Origin: Terriglobales bacterium
Lineage (GTDB): Bacteria > Acidobacteriota > Terriglobia > Terriglobales > Acidobacteriaceae
Reading direction: 5' to 3'
NCBI GenBank assembly: GCA_035764005.1
Contig: DASTZZ010000041.1
Span: forward strand, 1 to 48,591
Length of the DNA stretch: 48,591 nucleotides
The notes under the pieces are model-generated. The model was not told the DNA's origin. It worked only from the letters and a program-made list of their open reading frames with translations, and did not search any database. This document shows positions 33,661 to 41,558 of this stretch, piece after piece (position 1 is the first letter of the stretch; each line of letters begins with the position of its first letter). The position numbers and the translations under genes were made by a program.

Positions 33661-35074
33661 CGCAGATCCTCCCGAGCTCGAGTTTTATTCCAGACACTGG
33701 GGGTAACAAAGACGGCAGTACGATTTTGTGCTCCCAAACCATTCTCTGCAGTAGAGTCCAGGCAGTCTGAACAATGAGGCAGACATCCAGAAACAATGAC
33801 CAATGGAAAATATATTGAAGGTCAAAGTGTGCCTTTTCGTCGGACGAATGCTGCTCCCGGAATCCATGAACTTGTGCGAGGCCAGTCAAGCCAGGCCTAA
33901 CGCTGAGACGCTGACGCTGCCACATCGAATAATGCTTCACGCGTTCAATTGCTTCCGGCCTCGGACCTACAAGGCTCATTTCCCCCTTCAATACGTTGAA
34001 AAGTTGCGGAAGCTCGGTGAAACTGAATTGTAGAAGAAGACGCTCGAAACGTTTAAGGGTAGTGCATTCGCGTTGTATATTCAGCCGAAACATCAGAAAT
34101 GGCCTCCCCTCCTGTCCGCAGCGCAATTCTTTACGGAAGACTTGTCCTTTGCTCCAATGGAGGAGCAGAGCAGAGACTAGTAGTAAAGGCATCGTAAGAA
34201 CCAGTAGCAACGTTGCTCCGACAATGTCCAAGAGACTTTTCATATGAATACTCCATGGACAAAGAGCATGTTCCTCGAGGGACAACAGCGGTACGTCCTC
34301 GATTTCCATTAGACGGGCTTTTGAAAGATACAGCTCGTACTGTTGTGGCAGCACGCGGACTTGTAATCCTGCTTCACGACAGCTGGCGAGCAACTGCTCG
34401 GTTTCTGATCCGGGCGGTATGGGCTCGATCAGAATCAACTCGTCAGCATTTGCGTTCTTTAGCTGATCCAGAATGCCCAACGTGCGAAGGGTCACAGTGT
34501 CGCTTCCCAATGAGAAATGCTCTTGTGAGCCGTCAGGATTACAGGGAAACAGGACGCCAACAACTTCCATGCAGAGCTCAGGATGTCGAGCAATTTTTTT
34601 CATGAGCTCAGGAACCATCCGTCCACTCCCGACGATGATCACCCGTCGACTAGCGTGTTTGCGTAAGCGCGAATCTATTATGAAATGGACTGCATAGCGG
34701 ATTCCCACGAATCCTGCGATCAGCAAGAGCGCAAGAGATACAAAGGATCTATATGGATAGTATTGAGATACAGCGAGGCTTGAAAAGCCAAATCCAATCA
34801 GGACATATGCAACAGCTACAACCACGTGAGCTATCACAGTCGGTGCATGCCAGCCCTGTTGAAAGCCAGCCAAGTCCTTCCGTAGATAAAGCATGATCCA
34901 GAGAGCAAACATCACCGCCAGGGCTGGATTGCGCAGCAGCGCCGCAAATGTTTCCTGCTGTACGGAAAAGTTACCAGGTAGCACCCTCGCGAGCGATACG
35001 GACATAACGATCCATGCGAGGTCGCCAGCAAGGATTAGATAGTACAAGGCTCGGTTTACATTCTCGATTTTCAT
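33629..35074 (-). CDS. WcaJ-like polyprenyl phosphoglycosyl transferase with altered catalytic dyad
   Basis: The product is about 481 residues from ATG 35074, eight bases after the galE stop. It has four to five N-terminal membrane helices, a Rossmann-like middle domain (RVIIVGSGRMVPELMKKIA), a re-entrant hydrophobic segment (LLDIVGATLLLVLTMPLLLV) and the sugar transferase domain ending PGLTGLAQVHGF. Such proteins attach the first sugar-1-phosphate to undecaprenyl phosphate. The conserved Asp-Glu dyad, whose Asp is the nucleophile in this family, reads T353-E354 in SFTELPQLFNVL, and the usual FRTM is FRLN. The nearby MSLVGPRPEAIERV is normal. So this copy may be inactive or use another residue, while the smaller transferase at 36075 keeps Asp-Glu. 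Confidence 0.87.
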   Translation of the reverse strand: MKIENVNRALYYLILAGDLAWIVMSVSLARVLPGNFSVQQETFAALLRNPALAVMFALWIMLYLRKDLAGFQQGWHAPTVIAHVVVAVAYVLIGFGFSSLAVSQYYPYRSFVSLALLLIAGFVGIRYAVHFIIDSRLRKHASRRVIIVGSGRMVPELMKKIARHPELCMEVVGVLFPCNPDGSQEHFSLGSDTVTLRTLGILDQLKNANADELILIEPIPPGSETEQLLASCREAGLQVRVLPQQYELYLSKARLMEIEDVPLLSLEEHALCPWSIHMKSLLDIVGATLLLVLTMPLLLVSALLLHWSKGQVFRKELRCGQEGRPFLMFRLNIQRECTTLKRFERLLLQFSFTELPQLFNVLKGEMSLVGPRPEAIERVKHYSMWQRQRLSVRPGLTGLAQVHGFREQHSSDEKAHFDLQYIFHWSLFLDVCLIVQTAWTLLQRMVWEHKIVLPSLLPPVSGIKLELGRICDADSAQSGTD

Positions 35075-35082
35075 CGCCGAGT

Positions 35083-36075
35083 TCACGCTGCCTGGGCCAC
35101 AGATTGTTGGCAGGCAGTTTGCTCCCACTGCCACGCCCCAGCAATAATTTCGTCGAGCGAAGAGTGCTCTGGCCGCCATCCAAATTCGTCCATAAGCTTT
35201 TTGGGATTCGCGCACAGAACAGCTGGATCACCTGGCCGTCGTTCTGCCGCTCGTACTCTGAGTTTTGTGCCTGTAACCTTCTCAACGCTTTCGCAAACTT
35301 GCTTCACTGAGTAGCTTGTTCCGGTGCCAATGTTGTACGCATAGAAGCCGGAAAACCGCACCTTTTGCAGCGCTAGAATGTGCGCGGCCGCAATGTCAGT
35401 CACGTGAACATAGTCGCGCAAACACGTGCCGTCCGGAGTCGGATAGTCAGTGCCGTAAATATCAAAGTGATCGCGGCGTCCTGAAGCTGTTTGCAGGAGA
35501 AGAGGAATGATGTGTGTCTCCGGGTCATGTCGTTCTCCCCAATTCATTGCGCCTCCGCATGCATTGAAATAGCGAAAAGCAACGACGGACCAGCCATATG
35601 CCGAGGCGTACCATTTCAAGATTTGTTCAAACACCAGCTTACTTTCGCCGTATGAGTTCGTGGGATTCTTAGTGTGTTCTTCGGGTATAGGCACAGTCGA
35701 AGGTGAACCGTACACTGCTGCCGAAGACGAGAATATAAACTTGTTGATGTTGTACTTCCGAAGGGTTTCCAGCATTATGATTCCAGACGCAACATTGGAG
35801 TCGAAGAACGCTCCGGGATTTGTTACTGATTCTGGAATCAGCGCTTTGGCAGCAAAATGAAACACCGCATCAAAGTGCTTCGTCTCCAGAAGCCCGGATA
35901 GCGTCTTAGAATCTCCATAATCACATTCGTGCACCGTAGCTTGCTCCGGAGGAGCTTCACAATGCCCGGTCGAGAAATTATCAATGATGTCGACCGAGTA
36001 ACCCTGCTTCAAAAGCTGAGCACAACATGCGGAGCCAACGTAACCAGCACCACCAGTGACCAAAATCCTTTCCAT
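35083..36075 (-). CDS. galE: UDP-glucose 4-epimerase
   Basis: The 330-residue protein is a short-chain dehydrogenase-type epimerase: NAD-binding ILVTGGAGYVGSACCAQLL, SSSAAVYG (catalytic Ser/Thr region), YGESKLVFE with Tyr-x3-Lys, and the GalE-like RYFNACGGAMNWGERHDPET and GTGTSYSVKQVCESVEKVTG. It interconverts UDP-glucose and UDP-galactose, or their N-acetyl forms, supplying sugars to the glycosyltransferases of the operon. The ATG at 36075 shares one base with the stop of the upstream sugar transferase (TGATG), and I prefer it over the TTG one codon earlier. It lies between the two phosphoglycosyl transferase genes. The family is very clear; which hexose it uses is not. Confidence 0.92.
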   Translation of the reverse strand: MERILVTGGAGYVGSACCAQLLKQGYSVDIIDNFSTGHCEAPPEQATVHECDYGDSKTLSGLLETKHFDAVFHFAAKALIPESVTNPGAFFDSNVASGIIMLETLRKYNINKFIFSSSAAVYGSPSTVPIPEEHTKNPTNSYGESKLVFEQILKWYASAYGWSVVAFRYFNACGGAMNWGERHDPETHIIPLLLQTASGRRDHFDIYGTDYPTPDGTCLRDYVHVTDIAAAHILALQKVRFSGFYAYNIGTGTSYSVKQVCESVEKVTGTKLRVRAAERRPGDPAVLCANPKKLMDEFGWRPEHSSLDEIIAGAWQWEQTACQQSVAQAA

Positions 36076-36764
36076 CAATAAGCTCCTTCCATGTTCAAGA
36101 CTTTGAGCGGCGTCCGGAGCAGAAGAATGAAATCCATGCCCAAACTCCAGTTCTGCAAGTAATAGATATCCATCTGCACTCTCTCTTCGTAAGATACCGA
36201 TTGCCTACCGAAGACTTGCCAGTATCCGGTCAGCCCGGGTTTGGAAGAAAGTAAGAGACTCTTATAGGGACCATATTTGTCCAGCTCTGGCGAAGTGATC
36301 ATGCGTGGCCCTACAAGGCTCATTTGTCCAATCAACACGTTGAACAATTGGGGAAGCTCGTCAATACTGAGCTTTCGCAGCAGAGCTCCAACTCGTGTGA
36401 TCCGCGGATCATTTGCGAGCTTGAAGTTTCGCTGGTATTCCGCCAACAACCTAGGATTGGCGGCGAGAAGTAAGTCGGCATTCCTTCGCATGGTGCGGAA
36501 CTTAAATGCATCAAAGTCGCCTGTCGGACCAAGCACACGACGGCGATGGATGAGTGGTGCACCGTCGTCGATGAACACCAGTACCGCTGCAAAAATAAAG
36601 AGTGGCAGAAGCAAAACGATTAAAGTCGCCGCTCCGAAAATGTCTAGCAATCGCTTCAACATTTCAAGATGAATGCCTCGCTTACGGAACCGAGGGCTCG
36701 CTATTGAGTTTCCGATAGCCGGACAACTGTGTTGTATGACGGAAGAACGACTCATGCTGTTCAT
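36075..36764 (-). CDS. Phosphoglycosyl transferase (short-form polyprenyl sugar-phosphate transferase)
   Basis: The 229-residue protein has the minimal monotopic form: a ~35-residue polar leader, one hydrophobic re-entrant helix (KRLLDIFGAATLIVLLLPLF), then DAFKFRTMR, LLRKLSIDELPQLFNVL with the intact catalytic D135-E136, MSLVGPRM, and KPGLTGYWQVFGR. It should start repeat-unit assembly by moving a sugar-1-phosphate from a UDP-sugar to undecaprenyl phosphate at the inner membrane. As the neighbour at 33629 lacks the Asp of this dyad, this is the more likely working initiator. Met 35, just before the helix, is an alternative start at 36662, and neither start has a clear ribosome binding site. 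It is 83 bases after the SIS isomerase gene. Confidence 0.9.
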   Translation of the reverse strand: MNSMSRSSVIQHSCPAIGNSIASPRFRKRGIHLEMLKRLLDIFGAATLIVLLLPLFIFAAVLVFIDDGAPLIHRRRVLGPTGDFDAFKFRTMRRNADLLLAANPRLLAEYQRNFKLANDPRITRVGALLRKLSIDELPQLFNVLIGQMSLVGPRMITSPELDKYGPYKSLLLSSKPGLTGYWQVFGRQSVSYEERVQMDIYYLQNWSLGMDFILLLRTPLKVLNMEGAY

Positions 36765-36847
36765 GTGGAGGGGGATAATGGACGAGAGATTCGAAACGAT
36801 GTGTGAATGACGGCGCTACGGCCGAAGGAGATTCCCCTCGAAGACCT

Positions 36848-37534
36848 CTATGCGGCGAGCGCCGCGGAAGAGGCATGTTGAGGCATCAGGTGCGTGATCC
36901 GATGGCGGAGTACGGTAAAGACAGCGTGCGCAACACCGAGCTGTAGGTCTTCAATAATCTGCATGCTGTCCGATGGGATGACAACACAAAAGTCGCACAA
37001 TTGTGGCATCTTTCCACCTTTGAAGCCTGTGAGCCCGACTGTCACTGCTTGTGCCTCGCGAGCAGTCCTCAGTGCTGAGAGGACATTCGGCGAACAGCCG
37101 CTCCCGCTGATACCAAAAGCAACGTCACCTGGTTCAATGAAGTTTCGCAGTTGCTCCGCAAATACCAGCTCATACGAAGCGTCGTTAGCCCATGCCGTGA
37201 TCAGGGGAATATTGTCGGTCAACGCAAGGACACGAAAGCGTTTACCTGAGGCTTCACTGGTAGCGGTCCCCTTGGCAAGATCGCACGCAAAGTGAGAGGC
37301 CAATGCCGCACTTCCACCATTACCAAACAGAAAGACTCTCCGCCCTCGTTCATACGCCTGAAGCAATAGTTCTACGACCCGCTCAATCTCAGCGTAGGGC
37401 AATTCTGCGACGACCTTGCCATATTGTTCGAAATAACTACTTGTATCAGTGACCGCTGCGGCGAACGGTTGCTGAATAGCGGCGTCGATTGAAACCGGCC
37501 GAACTAGAGTTAACAATGTGCTTTCAGTTTGCAT
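36848..37534 (-). CDS. SIS-domain phosphosugar isomerase, GmhA-like (sedoheptulose 7-phosphate isomerase family)
   Basis: The 228-residue protein has one SIS domain. The phosphate-binding loop FLFGNGGSAALASHFACDLA matches GmhA, keeping the His of the active site though with Asp where GmhA usually has Glu. Further marks are DVAFGISGSGCSPNVLSAL and, near the end, QLGVAHAVFTVL with the second active-site His. GmhA turns sedoheptulose 7-phosphate into D-glycero-D-manno-heptose 7-phosphate, the first step to ADP- or GDP-heptose. With the HddA-like kinase downstream this suggests a heptose or related sugar in the polysaccharide. GGGAG (37543-37547) precedes the ATG at suitable spacing. The family call is firm and the substrate probable. 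Confidence 0.88.
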   Translation of the reverse strand: MQTESTLLTLVRPVSIDAAIQQPFAAAVTDTSSYFEQYGKVVAELPYAEIERVVELLLQAYERGRRVFLFGNGGSAALASHFACDLAKGTATSEASGKRFRVLALTDNIPLITAWANDASYELVFAEQLRNFIEPGDVAFGISGSGCSPNVLSALRTAREAQAVTVGLTGFKGGKMPQLCDFCVVIPSDSMQIIEDLQLGVAHAVFTVLRHRITHLMPQHASSAALAA

Positions 37535-37580
37535 TTGAACATCTCCCGGAGATTCACTGAATCATAATGATAAATCGAAC

Positions 37581-38825
37581 TTACGCTGCTGGTCGCACAC
37601 CGGAATCGGCATCGAGCTGAATGATATGTTCCTTTAACCCGCTCGCGCGTGGAGTGGCGCTCCAAGTTGCGCCTTGACGCCCCGTCACATATGCCCAGAA
37701 GCCCAGCAAGAGAGCCAGATTCATCGAACAGAAATTGAGAGGTAACGAAAACAACGAAATGGGCCGAGCCCGCTTTGAAAGCACGTATCCCATCACTGCC
37801 ATCGAGTAGAAAAGACATTGGATTACAAAGACAATTGCAAACTGTGTTGTTCTTATCATTGCAAAGCTGCACAAGAACGCAACGGTGAGGCAGAGTGGCG
37901 TAACCCACCGAAGAAGTCGATGAGAAATAAATGTGAAGGTCAGCAGCCCGCGACAAGGATTTAAATAATGAGGATTACGAAATAGAGTCTGATAATTGCC
38001 TGCCCCGATACGTACTCTGCGGGCGAACTGCGCTGACAAATTCGGAGTAATTTCCTCAATTGCAATTGCCTCCGGATCGTAAACGACGCGGTGGCCACGA
38101 AAGCGAAGCTCAAGAGGAATTTGGAAATCTTCGACGATTGAGCCTGCTTCCGGCTCAAAGAGGCACCTGCGCATGGCGAGAGCTGCACCATTACCTCCCT
38201 GTGCACAATTGAGGCGGCTTTCGAGAATCTTTATCGCCGATTCATATCGCCAATACATCGACTCCCCACCAGAGTCGCCTTTGTGCACCGGTTTCCGAAT
38301 CTCTTCCCCGCTGACGGCTGCGACCTGGGGATCGCGGAAATGGCGCACGAGATTTCGTACACACTGACGATCAAGCATGGTATTGGCGTCGGTCAAAACG
38401 ATAATTTCCGCTGTGGTCTGCCGGGCCAAGTCCATAAGGACGGCCAACTTGCCGCGTCGATGTGGGAACTCTACGACGCGCATGCGGTCACCCGCAGCTT
38501 CTTTAAGAAGTTCGCCTGTTGAGTCGCTCGGTGCATCCAAGCCAAACCAGACTTCCAGTCGATCATTTGGATAATCGAGTTCCCGGGTGTTCTCGACTTT
38601 TGCTGAGATAACAGTTTCTTCATTGTAGGCAGAAACCAGTATTGCGACTCGCGGAAAATAGTTGGTTGAAGGAGAACATCGCCGGTTAGTTCGGCGAAGC
38701 AAGTACTGACAATCTGTTTTTGCCTGGCACAAGGTGGATAAGCAAAACAGTAGGGCAGGATAACCTGCATAGTTGTAGGCGACGGCGATGGCGCAGCACC
38801 AAAAGATTGTGTGTAGGGCAGTCAT
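37581..38825 (-). CDS. Membrane glycosyltransferase, GT2 family
   Basis: The 414-residue protein has an N-terminal membrane helix, a GT-A catalytic domain and three to four C-terminal helices. Catalytic-domain marks are VAILVSAYNEETVISAKVEN, FGLDAPSDSTGELL, IIVLTDANTMLD and SIVEDFQIPLELRFRGHRV, with the Glu-Asp pair of processive and non-processive GT2 enzymes. The Gln-x2-Arg-Trp motif of cellulose-synthase-like processive enzymes is not clearly present (FARRVRIGAGNYQTLFRN takes its place). It likely adds one sugar to the lipid-linked repeat at the inner face of the membrane. The ATG overlaps the polymerase stop (ATGA). The donor sugar is unknown. Confidence 0.88.
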   Translation of the reverse strand: MTALHTIFWCCAIAVAYNYAGYPALLFCLSTLCQAKTDCQYLLRRTNRRCSPSTNYFPRVAILVSAYNEETVISAKVENTRELDYPNDRLEVWFGLDAPSDSTGELLKEAAGDRMRVVEFPHRRGKLAVLMDLARQTTAEIIVLTDANTMLDRQCVRNLVRHFRDPQVAAVSGEEIRKPVHKGDSGGESMYWRYESAIKILESRLNCAQGGNGAALAMRRCLFEPEAGSIVEDFQIPLELRFRGHRVVYDPEAIAIEEITPNLSAQFARRVRIGAGNYQTLFRNPHYLNPCRGLLTFTFISHRLLRWVTPLCLTVAFLCSFAMIRTTQFAIVFVIQCLFYSMAVMGYVLSKRARPISLFSLPLNFCSMNLALLLGFWAYVTGRQGATWSATPRASGLKEHIIQLDADSGVRPAA

Positions 38826-40252
38826 TGGGCAAGAGTGGGGACTCGCACAGCATTTTCAACTTGTTCTCGACGGCTACTGATTGAGGGATCCGATTTGCGG
38901 GCAATGCACCGGAGGGCCGCGGCGATTGCGACTATATAAAAAAAGTAGTAATCGTAGGCCAAGTGAGCGACACAGGCTCCGAAGGCAAATGAGAGCAAAC
39001 TGACGAGAGTCGCACTCGCCATTAACGCCAGTTCAGGCCGATGGAGGCATTTGCGTGCTGTGCGTCGGATGCGATACATCTTGCGTATTGCTGCGCTCAA
39101 AAGCACTACATAAAGAATGACTGCGGGCAATCCGGCCTCAGAAGAAATCTGCGTGAACGTATTGTGAGTGCCCATCCATGCGTTCGGTTCTCCGCTGTGT
39201 TGTGCACCACTGACGAGATTGAAGTTCCCCAGACCCAGGCCAAAGATCGGATGCTCCAGTGTGTACTGGATGGATCGATGTAACAATTCCATGCGTCCTT
39301 CTGTGGATTCCTCCGCCGCAAGCTCTTCCAGTTCTGAACGAAACTGCCCTGTGTACGCGGGTGTATCGGAGCTGTTCCACAGAGTCCCAAGACGATCCCA
39401 AAACACTGGTGGAGCGAAAACAACACCCATAAGAAGAACTGCCGCGATACACATTCCAACGATTCGGCCTCGGGAACTACCACGCAGCAGAAGCACGGTG
39501 GTCAGCACAACGGAGAAGATCACATTAAGAAAACCTCCTCGCGACGCCGTCAGAATCAGCATCCAGAGCATGCACAAAGAAGTTGCCGCCAACAAGGATG
39601 TGCTTAGAGCTGATCTGCGCGTAATAAAGATCACTGCAATGTATGGAATGGTCATTGCAGCAGCAATCCCGAGGAAGTTCCACCCAAGAAACCCGGTATT
39701 TGCCCCATAAATGCGCTCGCCTACCCAGAGGGCTCTTGACGGCTGAAGTATTGAAAAGCCAGTCGCCAGCAACTCACTCAGAAGAATCGCCCAGAGCAAC
39801 ACATAAATTCTGTTGAGCGTGGTCAATGTCAGCGTGAGTAGTAAATAAACAAGGACGGTTTTAGCCCACACATAGGCAAAAACATCCAGGCTGCCGCTTT
39901 TCCAGAACGCAAAAGGTATTCCGACTAGAAACCAGGCACTGAGCAATGCGACGAGTTTGGTTTCGAGAGTCCATGGGATACGGGTCTTTCTCAGCATCAG
40001 TGCACAGCCGCAGATCACGGTCGCGCATGCAGCGAACACGAACGTCAAGTGAAGAGGCGCCACGATAGGAAATAAGTCTTCAGGTCGCGCGTAAATTACA
40101 AATGTCAGGAGCCATAGGAAAAGAAAGCCGACATCCAGGCGAGGTTTTCGCGATACGGCTCCGCTATATTGCTGCTGTTCTCTAGCAAGACTTTTGGCTA
40201 TACCTGGCCTTGCCTGGAGTTGCAGCTCCGACGACTGGGAAAACGCTTGCAT
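38822..40252 (-). CDS. O-antigen ligase/polymerase family membrane protein (Wzy/WaaL-like)
   Basis: The 476-residue protein has about eleven to twelve hydrophobic helices and a large periplasmic loop before the last group. That loop carries LEHPIFGLGLGNFNLVSGA and MGTHNTFTQISSEAGLPAVI, the H-N-x-F/Y...E-x-G signature of the Wzy_C/O-antigen ligase family. It would either polymerise flipped repeat units or join glycan to an acceptor in the periplasm. In a cluster with Wzz-, Wza- and Wzx-like proteins, polymerase is the more likely role. A polar N-terminus of ~40 residues precedes the first helix. It follows the GT4 gene by 20 bases and overlaps the GT2 gene by four bases. Ligase and polymerase cannot be told apart from the sequence alone. 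Confidence 0.87.
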   Translation of the reverse strand: MQAFSQSSELQLQARPGIAKSLAREQQQYSGAVSRKPRLDVGFLFLWLLTFVIYARPEDLFPIVAPLHLTFVFAACATVICGCALMLRKTRIPWTLETKLVALLSAWFLVGIPFAFWKSGSLDVFAYVWAKTVLVYLLLTLTLTTLNRIYVLLWAILLSELLATGFSILQPSRALWVGERIYGANTGFLGWNFLGIAAAMTIPYIAVIFITRRSALSTSLLAATSLCMLWMLILTASRGGFLNVIFSVVLTTVLLLRGSSRGRIVGMCIAAVLLMGVVFAPPVFWDRLGTLWNSSDTPAYTGQFRSELEELAAEESTEGRMELLHRSIQYTLEHPIFGLGLGNFNLVSGAQHSGEPNAWMGTHNTFTQISSEAGLPAVILYVVLLSAAIRKMYRIRRTARKCLHRPELALMASATLVSLLSFAFGACVAHLAYDYYFFYIVAIAAALRCIARKSDPSISSRREQVENAVRVPTLAQ

Positions 40253-40272
40253 TAGGGAGAGCAGAGAACTAG

Positions 40273-41541
40273 TTATTCACTGGCATGGATCGCAAGTCGA
40301 ACCTTTACAGTAGAGCCATCGAGGTTGGGTTCTAAGTCGCGATTAGCCGAACGCAGTTCCGGCGATTCCGTGTATAAAGCTTCCAAAGAGCTGATGAGAC
40401 GCTCAAAGCTGAAGTGCTCGATGACGTGCTTGTGGCCAGCATCTGCTAACCGGTGACGAAGCCCCTGATCGTTGAGCAAACGCAGGATCGCAGCGGAAAG
40501 AGCCAAAGGATCAGCCGGAGGAACTAGAAGGCCTGTGACTCCACTCTCGATGATCTCCGGTACTCCGCCAACGGAAGTTGCGATTACCGGAAGATGCGCC
40601 GCCATAGCTTCGAGCACCGCATTTGGAAAACCTTCTGAATCGGAGGGCAATACCGCAATATCGCAGCACGCCAACAGTTCAGGAACATCGTTTCTCGATC
40701 CAAGAAAAAGGAAGTTGTTACCAAGGCCGGCATCTCTAACTTCTTTCTCCAGCTTCCCCCTTTCTTTACCGTCGCCAATCAACGCGAAGATAACATTGGG
40801 GAAATCTCGACACACTTCGATTGCAGCTTTTATCAGAGTACTGTGACCCTTGACAGGGCTGTACATATTCGCTAGTACCGCAACAATCTGGGAAGTTGTT
40901 GAGAGTGAGGAAAGCTCAGGGGCCTTATGTCTGGCATGTGTAGCGTTCGAAAATCGCTCGATATCGATGCCATTAGGGAGGACAGCGATCTTTTCGGCCT
41001 TTATCCCGTCTCTATGCACAAGAAGATCGCGTATGGACGCGGAGTTTACGACTACATGATGCGATACCTTATAAATCAATCCCGCAATTCGAGTCCGCTG
41101 CCGGCCAGACCACCACTCCAGATCGAGGTACCGACGACTGGAAATGATCCTTGGTGTACCAGCTAATCGTGCCGCTGGCACCCCGAGCAAGTTAGACATC
41201 AAATGGTGGGAATGAAGAACATCGAAGCGGCGCTGCCGCAGAAAGAATATCAAACGGAACAGCTGGCGAAGACCTCCAAGCGACAGGAGCTTTCGCCTTT
41301 TGCGAAACTCTCTAACTGGAATGCCAGCTTCTTGCAGCACTCCCAGCAGGGGCCCTTCGCTCCGCAAGCAAGCAACAGTAACATCGCAGCCAGCGGCGGC
41401 TTGACGAAGTGCAGTTTGCACTGCTTGTTTTTCCGTTCCGCCAACGTCCAAGCTTTCGACCAGGTGCAGGATCCGCAGAGGACGTCGCGGATATTGCGTG
41501 GTCTTTGTGCGAATACCGATCGGTTTGTGCAGCTGTGTCAT
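40273..41541 (-). CDS. Glycosyltransferase, GT4 family
   Basis: The product is about 422 residues from ATG 41541, 17 bases after the asnB stop; a longer frame to 41640 would overlap that gene. Features are LRILHLVESLDVGGTEKQAV (N-terminal Gly-rich loop), VLHSHHLMSNLLGVPAARL, IVAVLANMYSPVKGHSTLI, FALIGDGKERGKLEKEV and the E-x7-E motif in DSEGFPNAVLEAMAAHLPVI. It is a retaining GT-B enzyme acting in the cytoplasm. The opening LHLVESLDVGGTE is very like that of glycosyltransferases in exosortase-A polysaccharide clusters, where such a gene also neighbours the amidotransferase. The sugar donor is unknown, and no clear ribosome binding site is seen. Confidence 0.9.
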   Translation of the reverse strand: MTQLHKPIGIRTKTTQYPRRPLRILHLVESLDVGGTEKQAVQTALRQAAAGCDVTVACLRSEGPLLGVLQEAGIPVREFRKRRKLLSLGGLRQLFRLIFFLRQRRFDVLHSHHLMSNLLGVPAARLAGTPRIISSRRYLDLEWWSGRQRTRIAGLIYKVSHHVVVNSASIRDLLVHRDGIKAEKIAVLPNGIDIERFSNATHARHKAPELSSLSTTSQIVAVLANMYSPVKGHSTLIKAAIEVCRDFPNVIFALIGDGKERGKLEKEVRDAGLGNNFLFLGSRNDVPELLACCDIAVLPSDSEGFPNAVLEAMAAHLPVIATSVGGVPEIIESGVTGLLVPPADPLALSAAILRLLNDQGLRHRLADAGHKHVIEHFSFERLISSLEALYTESPELRSANRDLEPNLDGSTVKVRLAIHASE

Positions 41542-41558
41542 CGTGAGTACAGGCAGGT

